Part shown: one piece after another, positions 1 to 12,200 of the stretch
How positions within the stretch are numbered: position 1 is the first letter of the stretch
Layout of the letters: each line of letters begins with the position of its first letter
Assembly: GCF_013373865.1 (NCBI RefSeq)
Contig: NC_050472.1
Coordinates: forward strand, 2,232,001-2,296,000
Source of the DNA: Monomorium pharaonis
Lineage: Eukaryota > Arthropoda > Insecta > Hymenoptera > Formicidae
Direction of reading: 5' to 3'
DNA: 64,000 bases
The notes under the pieces: model-generated
Told to the model about the DNA's origin: nothing
Databases searched by the model: none
The model's input: only the letters and a program-made list of their open reading frames with translations
Made by a program: the position numbers and the translations under genes

Positions 1-1038
1 TAATTAAAACAAAGAGTATTAGTCAAAATAAAATTGTCAGCGATTATATCACGGATCTCAAAATATGACGGACAAAAATAATTTTCTCGACAAGAAAATA
101 CGTAATAAATGACCAACTTAATGTATATGCAATCTGCAGTTTATACCCCATCCAATGCGGCATTCGCAACGGGACGTGTGCAATATTTGTCATCAAACAC
201 GATAAAAGTAAACAGATAAATGAAAATGAGGAACAATTGCGCGATCAAATACATACTCGATATTAAATGATATTTAGTCGCCAATAACGATTGATGCCGT
301 AGATTTCGTTATCGTTTTCGGAACGGCACACGTTTCCGGGAAGTTTGCGCGCACCAGCGGCGCAAAATATATATTTCTCGTATAACTCGCACGGTATCAT
401 TTCCTCTCTCACGACTGCCACTCTTTTAAATATTCCCAGGATAGAACTCGAGGTACACACCATTTTGGGGAAACCCCCGATTATATATAACCTGACGTTT
501 CGCAAAATTTTTCCTGGTCGTGAAGCGCTCCGCGTCGCTGAAAATACTCGCGACAGTTTCGCGCGAGTATTCTTTTTATTATGAAAAGATGGAAAGCGAG
601 TCCCGCTGGAAAAATAAAGAGCGGTCCCACGCTCCTGCGCGAAAAAGGCCTTCCGCCGTGAGAATACCGATCGTTATCTCGCGCAGAAAATTCAGGAGCC
701 ACGCGAATTAGCATGAATTCAATTAAAGCCCTGCCCCTCCGGAGAGAAAATTCGATAAAAATACGGATGTCTCCGCTGCCAAATTAGATCAAGTCCGATT
801 CGCTAAACAGAAGTTGATAGATATATATTTCGAAAGCATGATATTTGTACGATCCATCTCAAAAGATTCTACATTATACAGAATTCTACATCGAGAGCTA
901 TAATATACCGTTCAGGATGTGCACGCAATTTGTCAAACTTCGAATAGAAAGTGATGGACTCGGTTGTTGATTATGTGATGGACGTATATTGGACACGTGC
1001 TAGCCTTGAAACCGAAATAATTGGAACTTAGGAGTCTG

Positions 1039-1261
1039 CTCTCTAAATTGCAATCAGTGTATTATCACTGATTTGCAGCGGTATACTTATAGCTGTGTTA
1101 GTGAGTATTCACTGTTTTTTAGTGATTCTTACTTCAGAATTAGTGTATAATCACTGAAAGATCAGTGTATTTATTTCACTGATTGACAAGTCATAAGTAT
1201 ACTAAAAATCAGTGTATTTTCTTTGATTTCATTGATTTTTCACTGATTGTAATTTAGAGAG
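1039..1261. mobile_element. MITE-like element with 21-bp terminal inverted repeats
   Basis: The left arm (1039-1059, CTCTCTAAATTGCAATCAG...) is the reverse complement of the right arm (1241-1261) with one mismatch in 21 bases. The 223-bp interior carries at least six copies of ATCAGTG or CACTGAT in both orientations, a subterminal-repeat pattern typical of non-autonomous DNA transposons. There is no coding capacity. I could not find a clear target-site duplication, so the superfamily is unassigned. It could also be a simple foldback sequence. Confidence 0.6.
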
Positions 1262-2126
1262 TGTAAAAGCACTGTAAGACATGACTGTAATACGCATTAA
1301 CGATTAAAAAAAAAAAAATATTAATATCTTGATGCAAATATAAAACGCCGTACTTTCTAAAACAATTGTAATTGCAAAACAAAAACATGCACTTTAAGCA
1401 CTAATTTAATAATTTTATCCTAAAAATACAAATTGTTTATTAATGAAGAAAATATTCTGAATGACAGCATTAAAAAAATAATATTAAAAAAATGTTTTCT
1501 GATTCGTTATAGCACGTTTAGTATATTACAATGATAAATTGGCAAATCTGTGCAGGGTTCTGACAAATGTAAAAAAAAAAGGAAACACGGAAAGTCAGGT
1601 ATGATTTGGATCGCATCCAAACGTGATCGGAACCGTCGTCAGTTCTGCCATGCGCGAAAGTATCGTATGCAGGAAGTTTTGAGCGATCGTTTTGTCATGC
1701 CCGAGTTCATATTGGGTGAACGTTATGATGAGCGAGAAACGCGGATGACGCTTCACTTCTGTAGAGTATTACAAATACGCGTTTGCAACAAAATGTACAC
1801 TGTTCGAGATATTACTGCTAATTTTAAAAAATTAAAATTAAAAAAAAAAAAGATTCCCATGCACATATAAGTTTGGGAGAAACCCTGAACTAGAGCATTT
1901 CAATTCAATCCAGCACAAAATGAAATAAATCGGTCAAGGTGTGTTAGAGAGAACTGTAGTGTTGTTACTGAGTTCTGAGATAACAATTAGGGTAAGCCAG
2001 ACCTGTTTTGACGCTTCAGGCTATTGCCAGTCTAGTCTGCATCTCAATTCGATCTTGAACTTGAACCAACTATATCCACACGCATAAAGTTAACTATAAT
2101 ACTTTAAAAAACACACGCACACACAC

Positions 2127-2368
2127 ACACGGAAGGAACAATTTTTTGCTAAACTCTCTAAACGACACTTAGCTAGATACAAAGCCGAAAAAAATTTTAG
2201 ATTATCAAAATAATTATGGACTCAAACTGATTTCCAGAACGTCAAAATTTTTTGTTGCTTATACTTGAGCGTCCTAAATAATTATTTTAAGTCTAATAAA
2301 AATAATTTTCTGATCTGTATTTAGCTAGATTTTTAGATTAGACTTTAATAAAATTATTTTCTCCGTGT
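2127..2368. mobile_element. MITE-like element bounded by ACACGGA / TCCGTGT
   Basis: The segment starts with ACACGGA (2127-2133) and ends with TCCGTGT (2362-2368). Imperfect inverted arms lie inside: TTAGCTAGATAC near 2169 pairs with a diverged copy near 2325, followed by matching stretches through AAAATAATTAT. The element is about 242 bp, AT-rich and noncoding. Its left end merges into an (AC)n run at 2111-2130, which may have grown from the terminal CACAC. This is probably a decayed non-autonomous DNA transposon. Confidence 0.5.
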
Positions 2369-3901
2369 ATATACGTAAAATATGCAGTGTAGAAAGAGAT
2401 CTAAATATACAGCGACAATCCAAACGAGTAAGAGAGATGAAAAGAAAGTAATTTTTTTAGTGGTAATAAGAACGGCGCAATAAAGCACGCTGCAATGCGC
2501 GCGATGAATTGATTATGAATGTATTTTATGTCTAACGAGAGCACTTGATTAACGAAAGGAGGAAAGAATGAAGTTCACGCTCGGGCTGGCGCTCAATTCG
2601 TTATTGTCTTTCTTAAACGAGAGAATACTCGTGGGCCAAATTAACGGCGCGCGTTATGTTAAGCGAAAGGGTGAAGAGGGGGGAGAAGGGTCCTCGCTGC
2701 AGAACGTCGTGTCTTTTGTGAAACGTCGGAGAAAGTCGGTAAAATGTTTTCCTCGCGCGGATCGCAAAGACGGTGGAAACGTCGGAGCGGCGGAGCACAA
2801 CGGAGGTTAAAATTTGATGCAACCTTACCTAGAGGGTTATACGTGGGAAGCTGTGTCGCTCGAAACAAAAGCGACGTGACGTAAGCAATTGCGAGCGCGT
2901 GCCGCTCCGACCTCGCCTTTTCCGCGGAGGTACCGTGATAATGAAAGCGAATTGTAGTAAGCATGCAACAGCTGTACAAAGATAGAAACAAGAGAAAAAA
3001 TAATAACGAGAATCAATTAGAACTACGTGTCGTTACGAAACCTCGGTCATTTTTTCTAAATAAATAATTTATACAAATCTTTGATTTTTCATTCCGCAAA
3101 TAAAAATAATAAAGTTATCGGAGAGGACAAGAAGAACCGAGATTTTATTTCTGTACTGCCTGCAAAATGTGTTTCGAGATTTACGTCTTGAATTCGATGC
3201 TTTCCCTAAGAATGCTTGATAATAAAGTTTTGTGCGATACACGAACTAGTATTTAGATGTAAATGTCTACTCATTTGTATACGTACGACTTGTTTTCGAC
3301 TACACTTTTTCTCAAGTTTATCAGACGACATGTTTTGGTACAGTATGCAATAGTTTGCATATCTTTCTACAAGATAGAAGATCTCGTTGTATTCTACTTG
3401 AAATTTGTCTGAACGTTAGAGTAATATTAGAAATACCAGGATAATATCATAATTCATAATATCGTACTCGTTGAAAAAATGGTAACAAAACACAAATATG
3501 CATATCCCGTTTCCAGAAGCGTTGCTCTGAAAAAGTAATAAAGAGCTCTTCTCAGCATTTCTTTCTCAGCGTAAAGCTTCGAATTTCATCGCGTGAAACG
3601 TACGCGCGATAACGAGTTAAGTAGTGGCGTGTAAACCGAGACTTCGTAACGCAAAAGAACCCCCGCGGTATTATTCATCTCGTCCATGTCCTCTTGTGAG
3701 GCGACCGGGTCGCCAGCGAGAACTGGTAAACTGGCAAGTTCCAAGTCGGGAGCTCGTTGCTTTCGCCGTCCTTCTCCGGTCGCCCGCGCTTGCTATGTCG
3801 AAACGTAAGAGACAAAGAGCTCGAAGTCGCGGAACAATGAGACCTGATATCGCCCGGTTCAACTACGTACACACCTCTCTTCTCCCTCGCGTTTTCACGC
3901 T

Positions 3902-3963
3902 GACGACGACAACGACGACAACGACGACAACGACGACAACGACGACAACGACGACGACGACGC
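3902..3963. repeat. (ACGACA)n-type microsatellite
   Basis: A run of ACGACA/ACGACG units covers about 60 bp. On the plus strand it gives an open frame of consecutive threonines, which explains the spurious 173-codon frame spanning it. Confidence 0.9.
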
Positions 3964-5454
3964 TGCCGACTTTACCCATGTTATTGTGCGCGCGTCGGGA
4001 CGGCTTACCTAATGGCGTACAATTATCGTTCCTGAAAAACTTGCCCCGCCAGACGGTCTACTTTTTTTGCCATCCCTCCTCTCGCTCCTTCCCCTCAGTT
4101 TATGGAATCAACATTTTAGCGCTCGCGCGACCGCTCGAGATGTAATTAATCCTCGGCGCGTTAGTTCCCGAAGATGAGACGTTTATGCGTAAATTCGCGC
4201 ACTTCTTATAACCGCCGCGTGACGGACGGAATCTCGCGTTTGTTTGCGCAACGTAAAAACGTGACGCAATGCAGATCGGCGGACCGTCCTGCATTTCCGG
4301 TGTTTTAGAGGTACGTATATTTCTTACGTTTACCATGCACGCGCGATACGGCAATACTTTCACGACAACCAGCGGTGGCGAAAATCATCGAAATTCCAAC
4401 AAATTACATAAAGTAGCTTTAATAGTTGCAAGTATGCTCATTATTTTCAAGCAAAATTTTGGCGAGGCATGTAACTAAATTTTGCAGAAGAGAAAACTAA
4501 ATTTTCGATCGGTCATGGACAAACGACGACCGCGCCGGCGATTTTTACGCTTTCGTTACGGATGGAAATTTTTGTTTAATTTTGCCAGGAGCGCCGCACC
4601 TGAAAAAATAGCGCCCGATAACGACTGCATCAGAACAGCCGCGGCAGTAATTGTCAACCGTGGCCGCGGAATTGTTGTCCGTCTCCCGCGACGAAACGTT
4701 TTGCCCCTGTTTTTCCCCCGACTAATTTTCGCGCCGCCACCCACCCCCGATTACGTCACACCGGTAGGAAGTCGCTGCCGAGCGCTACCGTATTGCGATG
4801 CATTCGCCGCGGAACCGGCCATTTACGACGGGACATCTTCCGCGTCAGTTTTAATGATCTGGCGCGAAAGAATGGGGCACTTTTCTACGCAGAAAAGCTA
4901 ATTGTTGTATTCAGTACGGGCACTCTCTCCCTCTCTCTTTAAATCACTTTTACACGCTCGTTCCCAACGCTCGTGTTTTTTTTTCTTCTTAACGTAGTGT
5001 TGCTAAGATTTAAATGCTCGGCGAGTCGAAAGCGTAAGAACAATCTTTGCCGCTTATCTTTAAGCCTTGAGGATACGAAGATCATCGTTCAGTTCACCGC
5101 TCACTTAGCGAATTCCACCGCGTGAATTGGGAAGAGCCCCGGCGATGCTCCGCTTCCCCCCATAATCGCGTAAATAATTGTAATCGGTTTAATGGAAAGC
5201 CGGGGACGGCCGGTTCTTGTGAACCGCCTAAAAAAAAATTCCCTCGGAAAGTAACTAGCTTAATCAGACACAGACAATTACGCGTAATTATACCGGGCGC
5301 CGCCGCGCAATTTCTCCTTTTGATCTACTAGCGACGACGCTACCTCACGAGGTAACGCGCTTAATGCTCGCGGGAGTTAACGCTGGGCGATAAAACCGAA
5401 GTTGAACAGCGTAGGAATGGGGCTCATTGTCAGACTAGAATAAGAGACAGCCTC

Positions 5455-5477
5455 GCGGCGCGGCGCGGCGCGGCGCG
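5455..5477. repeat. (CGGCG)n short tandem repeat
   Basis: Four to five tandem CGGCG units lie in a CpG-rich stretch roughly 0.9 kb upstream of the proposed CPAP start codon. Confidence 0.8.
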
Positions 5478-5839
5478 CTCGTGCGTCGGACGTTATCTTA
5501 ATATTTCGCGCGAAAGACAATGAAACTTAAACGGTCGTAGATTCGCAGGCTGCGTTACGCGTCTTTTACGAGAGATAGCAAACGAGAACTTGGTTCCTTT
5601 ATAAGCACGCCACTTTTATACGTATATACACGTACGCGCTGCCTTTCCCCTAATAAAATGCGCGCGGACAGAAATTTAATCCCGCGCGTTTAACATAATT
5701 AGTATTTGCTCGATCAAAGCTTGCCCAACTAATCAACGTCAATCTCAGTTGATCGAGATTTAGAAAGACAAGTCGCTAATAAAGCTTACAAGTTTTATAA
5801 ATTAAATTAAATGAATAAGATACGAAAGTAAAATCCACT

Positions 5840-5865
5840 TTATCTTCGCGTGACGACGAAGATAA
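5840..5865. promoter_or_regulatory. Inverted pair of GATA-type motifs in a small hairpin
   Basis: TTATCTTCG (5840-5848) and CGAAGATAA (5857-5865) form a perfect 9-bp inverted repeat with an 8-bp spacer. Each arm contains an AGATAA/TTATCT core, the usual site for GATA-family factors. It lies about 530 bp upstream of the proposed CPAP start codon. A regulatory role is inference only. Confidence 0.25.
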
Positions 5866-5999
5866 GCAAAATCAGCAACTAGCAATTATTTAATAATAAC
5901 CTTTCAGGTATTGAATTGCGATATTATAGCTGTTCTCTCCTGTTTAAAACAAGGATACGCGAGGCAGAAGACCACGAAAACGGCGCTCACGTCACTTTC

Positions 6000-6391
6000 C
6001 CCGAAATCGCGTCGATTAATCACGATCGTTTACGAGACTTCGAAGCGTGTCGGCCGCAGTCCTCCGACACTCGCTCGTCCGAGAATCGGTTGGCCGTGAG
6101 CGTGCAAACGCAGGGCCGCTATCCTTGCTTCCCACCACGGCGAAAGGCGACCGCGGCGGCGGCGGCTACGGCGGCGGGAGTCGCAAAAGCAAGAGTCAAC
6201 GTACGTACGCTCGGTTCCGCTCCGCGACGCGGCGAGGATACTACCGACAGTGTGCCATCGAAAGGAGTCAGTTTCCGCGTGGTCTCCGGCGCGTCGGTCA
6301 CGCCAGGTGTTGTCGTTTCACCTACCTGTTCGCTCCGCGTGTCTCTCCCTCTACTCTGTTTACGGCGTGCACGCACGTAACGCACAGGGAG
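6000..6391 (+). promoter_or_regulatory. Putative promoter and 5' UTR of the CPAP1-type gene
   Basis: This is a GC-rich, CpG-dense island immediately before the signal-peptide exon. An arthropod initiator match TCAGTT sits at 6268-6273, and a DPE-like GGTCA follows at about +27, one base from the canonical spacing. A start there would give a 5' UTR of about 120 nt. There is no clear TATA box. Long overlapping open frames here lack an in-frame ATG before 6392 and are treated as noncoding. Confidence 0.35.
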
Positions 6392-6446
6392 ATGCGCTCG
6401 ACGCTCCGAAATGTTCATCGCGCCCAAGTCGCGCTACTCTCGCTCG
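6392..6446 (+). CDS. CPAP1-type gene, exon 1 (signal peptide)
   Basis: ATG at 6392 is the only in-frame methionine. The exon encodes MRSTLRNVHRAQVALLSL plus one base and ends at a consensus donor, G|GTGAGT, at 6447. The leftover G plus TT at the start of exon 2 makes valine, so the hydrophobic core runs on as LSLVLLTRGFEA. A basic N-terminus, a leucine-rich core built across the junction and a small residue at the cleavage point are what a secreted cuticle protein needs. The join spans about 29.3 kb and is not proven by transcripts. Confidence 0.65.
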
Positions 6447-9217
6447 GTGAGTACGAGAAAGATATACGAAAAACTTTGCGAATGCGGAATCCTCGATCGG
6501 ATTAGTTGTAGGAAGTTACCGGCGCGCGAGCCAATTGACGGATTTACATTTCGACGAACGTATCCCAACTCCCAAAAACGCGCGCGAATTTTATCATCAT
6601 CTCGAGAAAAAACATAGATCAAATATAGGCTAACTGTACGAAAATGTAACGTTATGCAATCGCTCGAAACATCGGCATGATCCTTGGAAATTAAAGAATC
6701 TAATAATAAGTGTAAAATATATCGACCCAATAGATTTGTACTCGTTATTTAAGATATTACAGCTCGTTGGTGATTAAAAAATATAACTTGTAAATAATAC
6801 AATGTAAGTAACTGCAAGAAATTTATGGAAAAGCCGGTTTGAGTGTCGAAGGAGGATTTCGATCAACTTTTGATGTTGCAACCGACATGTTCGAGAAGAT
6901 CGTAGAGGCGCATCTTCAAAGTACATAATCGCTTCGTGTAAGTGCATGTTCCACGTGAACATACGCTTCCCGACACGTGCCGAGGTCCCCAGGGAACTAA
7001 TCGAGAATCGAGGGCAACTGGTTAAACACCAGCCATCGCCTATATATCCATGAAGCTCGGAGTGCCCGGAGTAAATCCGGCTGGAATCGTATCTCCGGCT
7101 GATGACGTCAGGCATCGTCCCGACGCCGACGTCGACGGTGCTGACGACGGCGACGGCGACGGCAACGGCACAGCGTCGGAACACCACGGGGAAATCAAGC
7201 GTCCTCCGCTTTTATTTGCATAAAATGATGGGACTGACCATGTCACGTTCGAAACGTCGGCCTCGCTGATTTTCCCTGCGAATTTCATTATTCCCCGGCA
7301 CACCTGTCGCCCCTCCCGGCCCGAGTACCACCCGACCGCGCTTGGTGGTACTTCGATTTCGCATTCGGAAACAACAGGCGACGGTCATTAAGCCAGATGG
7401 AATGGAGCACGCCTGAAGAAATTCCCGATGCAAATCTTTTCTCTTGTCGCGAGATTGAGAATCGCAAGCGAGCGAGGAGCTGAATATCTAGGAAAAGCGA
7501 GTGCAATTGCGAAAAAGATTAAAAAAGAGGCCAAATCTATCAAAAATATTGTATTTATCCTCGCGTAATACGAATCTGAAACTCGTGTGAAGTACAAGGT
7601 AGATTTGTGAACGAAGAGAGAAAAGGGGGGAGGAAGGAAAAACTCGAAATTCCAAAGATCCAGTTGCTTCCAAAAACCCTCCCGGATAACTTCACGTGAT
7701 CTGTGTACGAAGCGTGTCAAGGCAGGTAGCTCACGGCCGCGCTTTTTCGCTCAACGTTTACGCAATCGCGCTAATTCGCGTGAACCCCATGATTTGGCAT
7801 TCCCTTTCTATTTTTTTTTTCCGCCCCGGGGGCGACGTCTCGCAAAATCCATGACGGTTGAATAGCGGGTCGGCAGCACCGGCGCCGCGAAATAGGATTA
7901 TGTCGAATTCGCGGTAAAGCCCGACAGTGCAAGCTAATTCGCCGCTTGGATATTTTTAATTCGCGGGAGAGCATGCGCGCGCTCGGGTCGGCGGAAAAAA
8001 AGAATTGCTTTCGCCGTTGCGATTGTAACCGTGCGTGCGCCTGTGCAAACATCATCGGAGCGATGGCTCGGAATCGCGGCCGCCGCTATCATCCGGCTGC
8101 TATCCCCAAACCCAGTGGCACTTAATCCCGGCAAATATAGACGGAATTCCGCAGCATTGTTGCGCATACGACAAGCAGATTTGAATATTACCGTTGCGTA
8201 CGCATCACGCTAATCGCTCTCTGTCGCTCGGGCTATACTGTGATTAATTATCGGCTGAGCGCGTAATCCACAGCCCGCGCGCGCGAGTGAAACTCGGGAC
8301 GAAATCAATTTTCGCCGGATCTAAATCCTAAAAGCGTTATCCACCGATCGCTAGCGCGTCGTACTCCCGACTCAACGATTCGATCACCGTACAAATCCCG
8401 CGAAATATTAACGCTGCGCAAACGCCAAGAGATGGAACTTGGATCTTAACGAACGAATGCTAAATGCGAAATTTTGGTAACTTTATACCGCGAGTACTTT
8501 CTTAAATATGTATCTAATTTAAGATCCGTAAGATAAATTGTCTAAAAGTTCCGATACGAATAAAACGTATATGAAAGATAAATCCTGTTCCCGATGCAAA
8601 CAGTACATCTTAGAGTAACTACAAATTAAACGAAGGAGGTATGAGACTCCTAATTCTGACAGCTTAATTCTGGAAGCTCGCCAAAGTCCTGGATATAAAT
8701 CTGCAAATGTGGGCGACTAAAACCAAGGAAATATTTATACGGAAGTCTAGACGGGAGATTACGTAAACAGTAGAATTAGCGAATCATTCGGCGATCGCGC
8801 ATTTTAGATTTTCGAGAGGGATACGGATTTAGGTGACGCTTCACGACTTAAAATCTTGTAATGTGGGTTAATGCGAATAGCAAAATCTCTTTGAATTTCG
8901 CATTGCGCGCTGGCTCTCGAGCAACGACGTACATATATCCTTTGCGGGAATCAAACGACGGCGGATCACCGATGAATTTTTCAACATGCTTAAACCAGAA
9001 ATCCCCTGCTCGTCGAGCACCGGAGTTGCGATGTGATATCGTTGCGCCGACATCGATGCGCTCGGGCGTATCCATTAAATCGATCGATACCGATGGTATT
9101 GTAAATACGATACGTGAGCCAAAGATCCTTACGACCCCTCGTACAGCAAACGCTGACAAAGGTCTTCAGAAAACTCACCCCCGCGTCTCTTTCCGACTTT
9201 GCTTGGAAAGACCAGCC

Positions 9218-9276
<59 letters not shown>

Positions 9277-12200
9277 ACACACGTACCACCACATAAACGA
9301 CTCTCCCGCTCGTGAAACTCCACGTCGGTGTTTCATCGTGTTACGTGCTGGCTTCGATCGTTTTTCTTCTTACAACGGAATCGGTTTCCGCCGACGAGGC
9401 GACCGTAAAATTTAACGACGTTAATTCGGGGCCCGCCGGAATCCGCACTGTCGCGAAACAACCAATCGGGAGCACGGGCGGAACGGAGTGAAATCAAATC
9501 TGCTAATTCGTCCGGTGAAGCTCTAGTTTTAAAATGTAATGAAGATCTTAAATAAAATGTTTTATTCTTTGAATGAAACTTCATCAAAAGAAAAAGAAAT
9601 TACATTCTCTCTTTGAATCGAGATTTCTAGATTCCGAATTCTGGAACCGATAACTTCATTGCAAAACTTGAAAAAATAAGTATGATGGACTCAAACTGAA
9701 ATTACTGAAATAAATATTGTACTTGTACAGATTGCTTTCGCACTCTCCAATTATACCCGGGATAAACCGAAGAGCGCCAGCTCCGGCTCGAATCCCGGCG
9801 CGACAAGTAGTAATTTGTATTCGAAACAAGTTTCTCATGTCGGTAACGAAATACCGGGGTGCACGCACGCGGTCTTTTTCGTCGCGGCCTCGACGAACTT
9901 ATTTGCGCTCGCGGAATCACGCTGGTACGCGCTAACGACGAACAAAATGGAAGGAAAACGATGAGAAAAGAATGCAAAGGAGGAAAGGGTGCCGAGGGCG
10001 GGGTCCCTCCGTCGCGTGCGATTTGTATTATGCCGAGACAAAGGACGGCACGCGATATATCTCAGGGATCGCGATAAAGCATGCCAATTTCGCTCGCGTG
10101 TCGGCAACGAGACGTGAAACACACGCGGGGAGGCGCCAATGCGCTCCGTACGTACGTGGGAAATCTCTCGTTAACGCGGCGCGATGGATTTTCATTCCGC
10201 GAATATTTCATGAATATCATTTCTTGCTCTTTCGACCGCGGCACACTCTCCTCTCTCTCTCTCTCTCTCTCTCTGTCCCTGGTAAGATTTATAAACCGAT
10301 TACTCGGTCCTCATCTCAATCTCGCCGCGCAATGAATTGTCGCAATATCCGCTTTCGCCCGTCCGCTTTGAGAACGGGAGCGGAACAATATGAACCCCGT
10401 GACATATGTAATTGATAATAAAATGTGGGAATTTCTTTCGGCTGATATATATGCGAATTTCTAACAATGCCACGGTTTCTTCGATTGCCTCCGCATTTCT
10501 CGGGGTCTATTTCGACGTTTCGCAAGCGAGAGCCCCGTGGAAAACGCCGGGAGCACAACCGGCGACACGACGAAATAACAAACATAATGGTACTGGAACG
10601 GAAGTACGTGTAAAGCGGCGTGTTCGGCGAAGATCGAAATTGCGCGACTCGCCGGAGGTTTTTCCCGCTGTTGCGGGAGGTGCGCGGTTCTCTCCCGTGT
10701 GCATACGTAAGGTTTCTTCGCGTGGCAGAGTCGTGAGATGTTATTATTCGTACACAAGTTCTCTTCTCGTCTCGCGCGAGTTTACCATGCAAATTCCCCG
10801 CCACCGCGCGCTCGCAGCGTCGGGTGTGAGACGTACGTCTCTCCTTTGGCGAACCGTATTTTCCGCATGGAAACACGCGCGAGCGCGTAACCGATTTTTA
10901 TTCTTCCCGCATTTTATTTCTGTTTCTCCAATTCTTCGCCCGCGTTCGTTCGCGCGGTGGTTTCTGGACGCGTGGGTGAGCGATTTGTAACATAAACCGA
11001 TACCCTCTTCTCTCGACTGCTTTCACCTGTCCGGCGAGTTCAAGTCGGCGAACATAATCTGTCGCTGATACTGGTTGTAATTAATGCAACCCAATTAGCC
11101 ATTACGTCTTTTCTCTTACGCTGTAGCGTCAACGGGCAAAATTTACATAACACGCGGCCGTTGCAAGCAGAAATAAATCGCACGAGCGCAACGTGCGGGG
11201 AACGACACGCGTTTGCTCGACGACCAAAGTTATTTCGCGTCGCTGTGTACGCGGTCCTCTTTTTGGAATCGGTTTTACATGCTTAATAGAAATTCCGTTG
11301 GCGCGGTTTTCTCGACGCGATGGAATGAAAGCAGAACGAAATGCGGGGGATGGCGAAAAGAAGAAGGAGGAAGAGGAGGAGGAGGATATGGAGGAACGGG
11401 CAGCCGACAGCGCGCATTCGATAATATAATTTACGTTCGCGAACGATGGCGTATAAATTTTTATGATGATCAGGTAGCAACAGCGTTTGATGCAGCCATA
11501 TACGCGATCCAGCATCCGGGATGCTCGCCGCTAGCGCAACAATTGCGTGCGAGCGCGGCGACGCAAGGTATGGTGTAGGTGTTCGGCCGACGATCGTGAT
11601 GATGGACGTGGCTTGAATCGAGCGAGCAATCTCTATGGCCTCAGCAGCAGAGCCTCGCACAGAGTGATGTTAGGTCGGCTTAATCACTCGGGGGCTAAGC
11701 ACGAAAATGAAATTTAACCCGGTGTCAATCGAGTTACCCGACGCCTCTCATGGAAGAGAGATTGGTTGGTCTAGTTTCGTCGAAAGGGTGTCTCGGAAAA
11801 AAACGTGCTTTGACAAAAAAAAAAAAAAAACGTCCAAGTGAAATCCCGATCGATTTAACCCACGGAAAGGGTTGAAATCTGTCGTATCATCGTGTTGTTT
11901 ATCGCAAGTTCGAAAGTGTGCGTGATGATAGATTGGTGCGAAATTTTCAGGCCATTGTTACGCGAGGATAAAACACAAGTTGAGTGGAAAAACAATCTCT
12001 CCTGCTACTGCTCGCATTCCCACGCCGGTCGAACGCGAGTCAAGCCGCGAAAGTGGCTTTCCTGCATGCAAATTTCGTGCATTCCTGCTTCGTCGAAATT
12101 ACGTTTCTCTTACAACTTCCTGCAGGAAGTACCCAGCCGATAGTTAGCGGAACCCGCTCGACGCACGCCGGCTCGTATGTACGTTTCGTTTCTCGATTGG

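Larger units (their letters stand above)
1..5900. other. Noncoding flank upstream of the CPAP1-type gene
   Basis: I see no credible gene here. The first 5 kb is mixed AT-rich and moderately CpG-rich DNA. It contains two short inverted-repeat elements (1039-1261 and 2127-2368), an adenine-rich tract near 1306-1317 and a hexanucleotide microsatellite (3902-3963). Open frames at 3624-4145 and 4482-4901 have no recognisable domain; the former is inflated by the microsatellite, which reads as polythreonine. The GC content rises after about 3600. The stretch may hold enhancers or a distal promoter, but nothing in the bases proves it. Confidence 0.5.

Noticed and set aside
3624..4145. 173-codon plus-strand frame
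   Set aside because: It is opened by the microsatellite (a run of threonines) and CpG-rich flanks, with no domain or splice context.
6411..6446. Alternative start ATG at 6411 (MFIAPKSRYSRS) before the same donor
   Set aside because: It would leave phase 0, which does not match the CPAP acceptor, and it has no signal-peptide character.
9780..9805. tRNA B-box-like GGCTCGAATCC
   Set aside because: No matching T-stem, A-box or acceptor stem can be built around it.
10316..10990. Overlapping frames of 186 (minus) and 192 (plus) codons
   Set aside because: Both strands are open because the DNA is CpG-rich and stop-poor. Neither translation has a recognisable motif.
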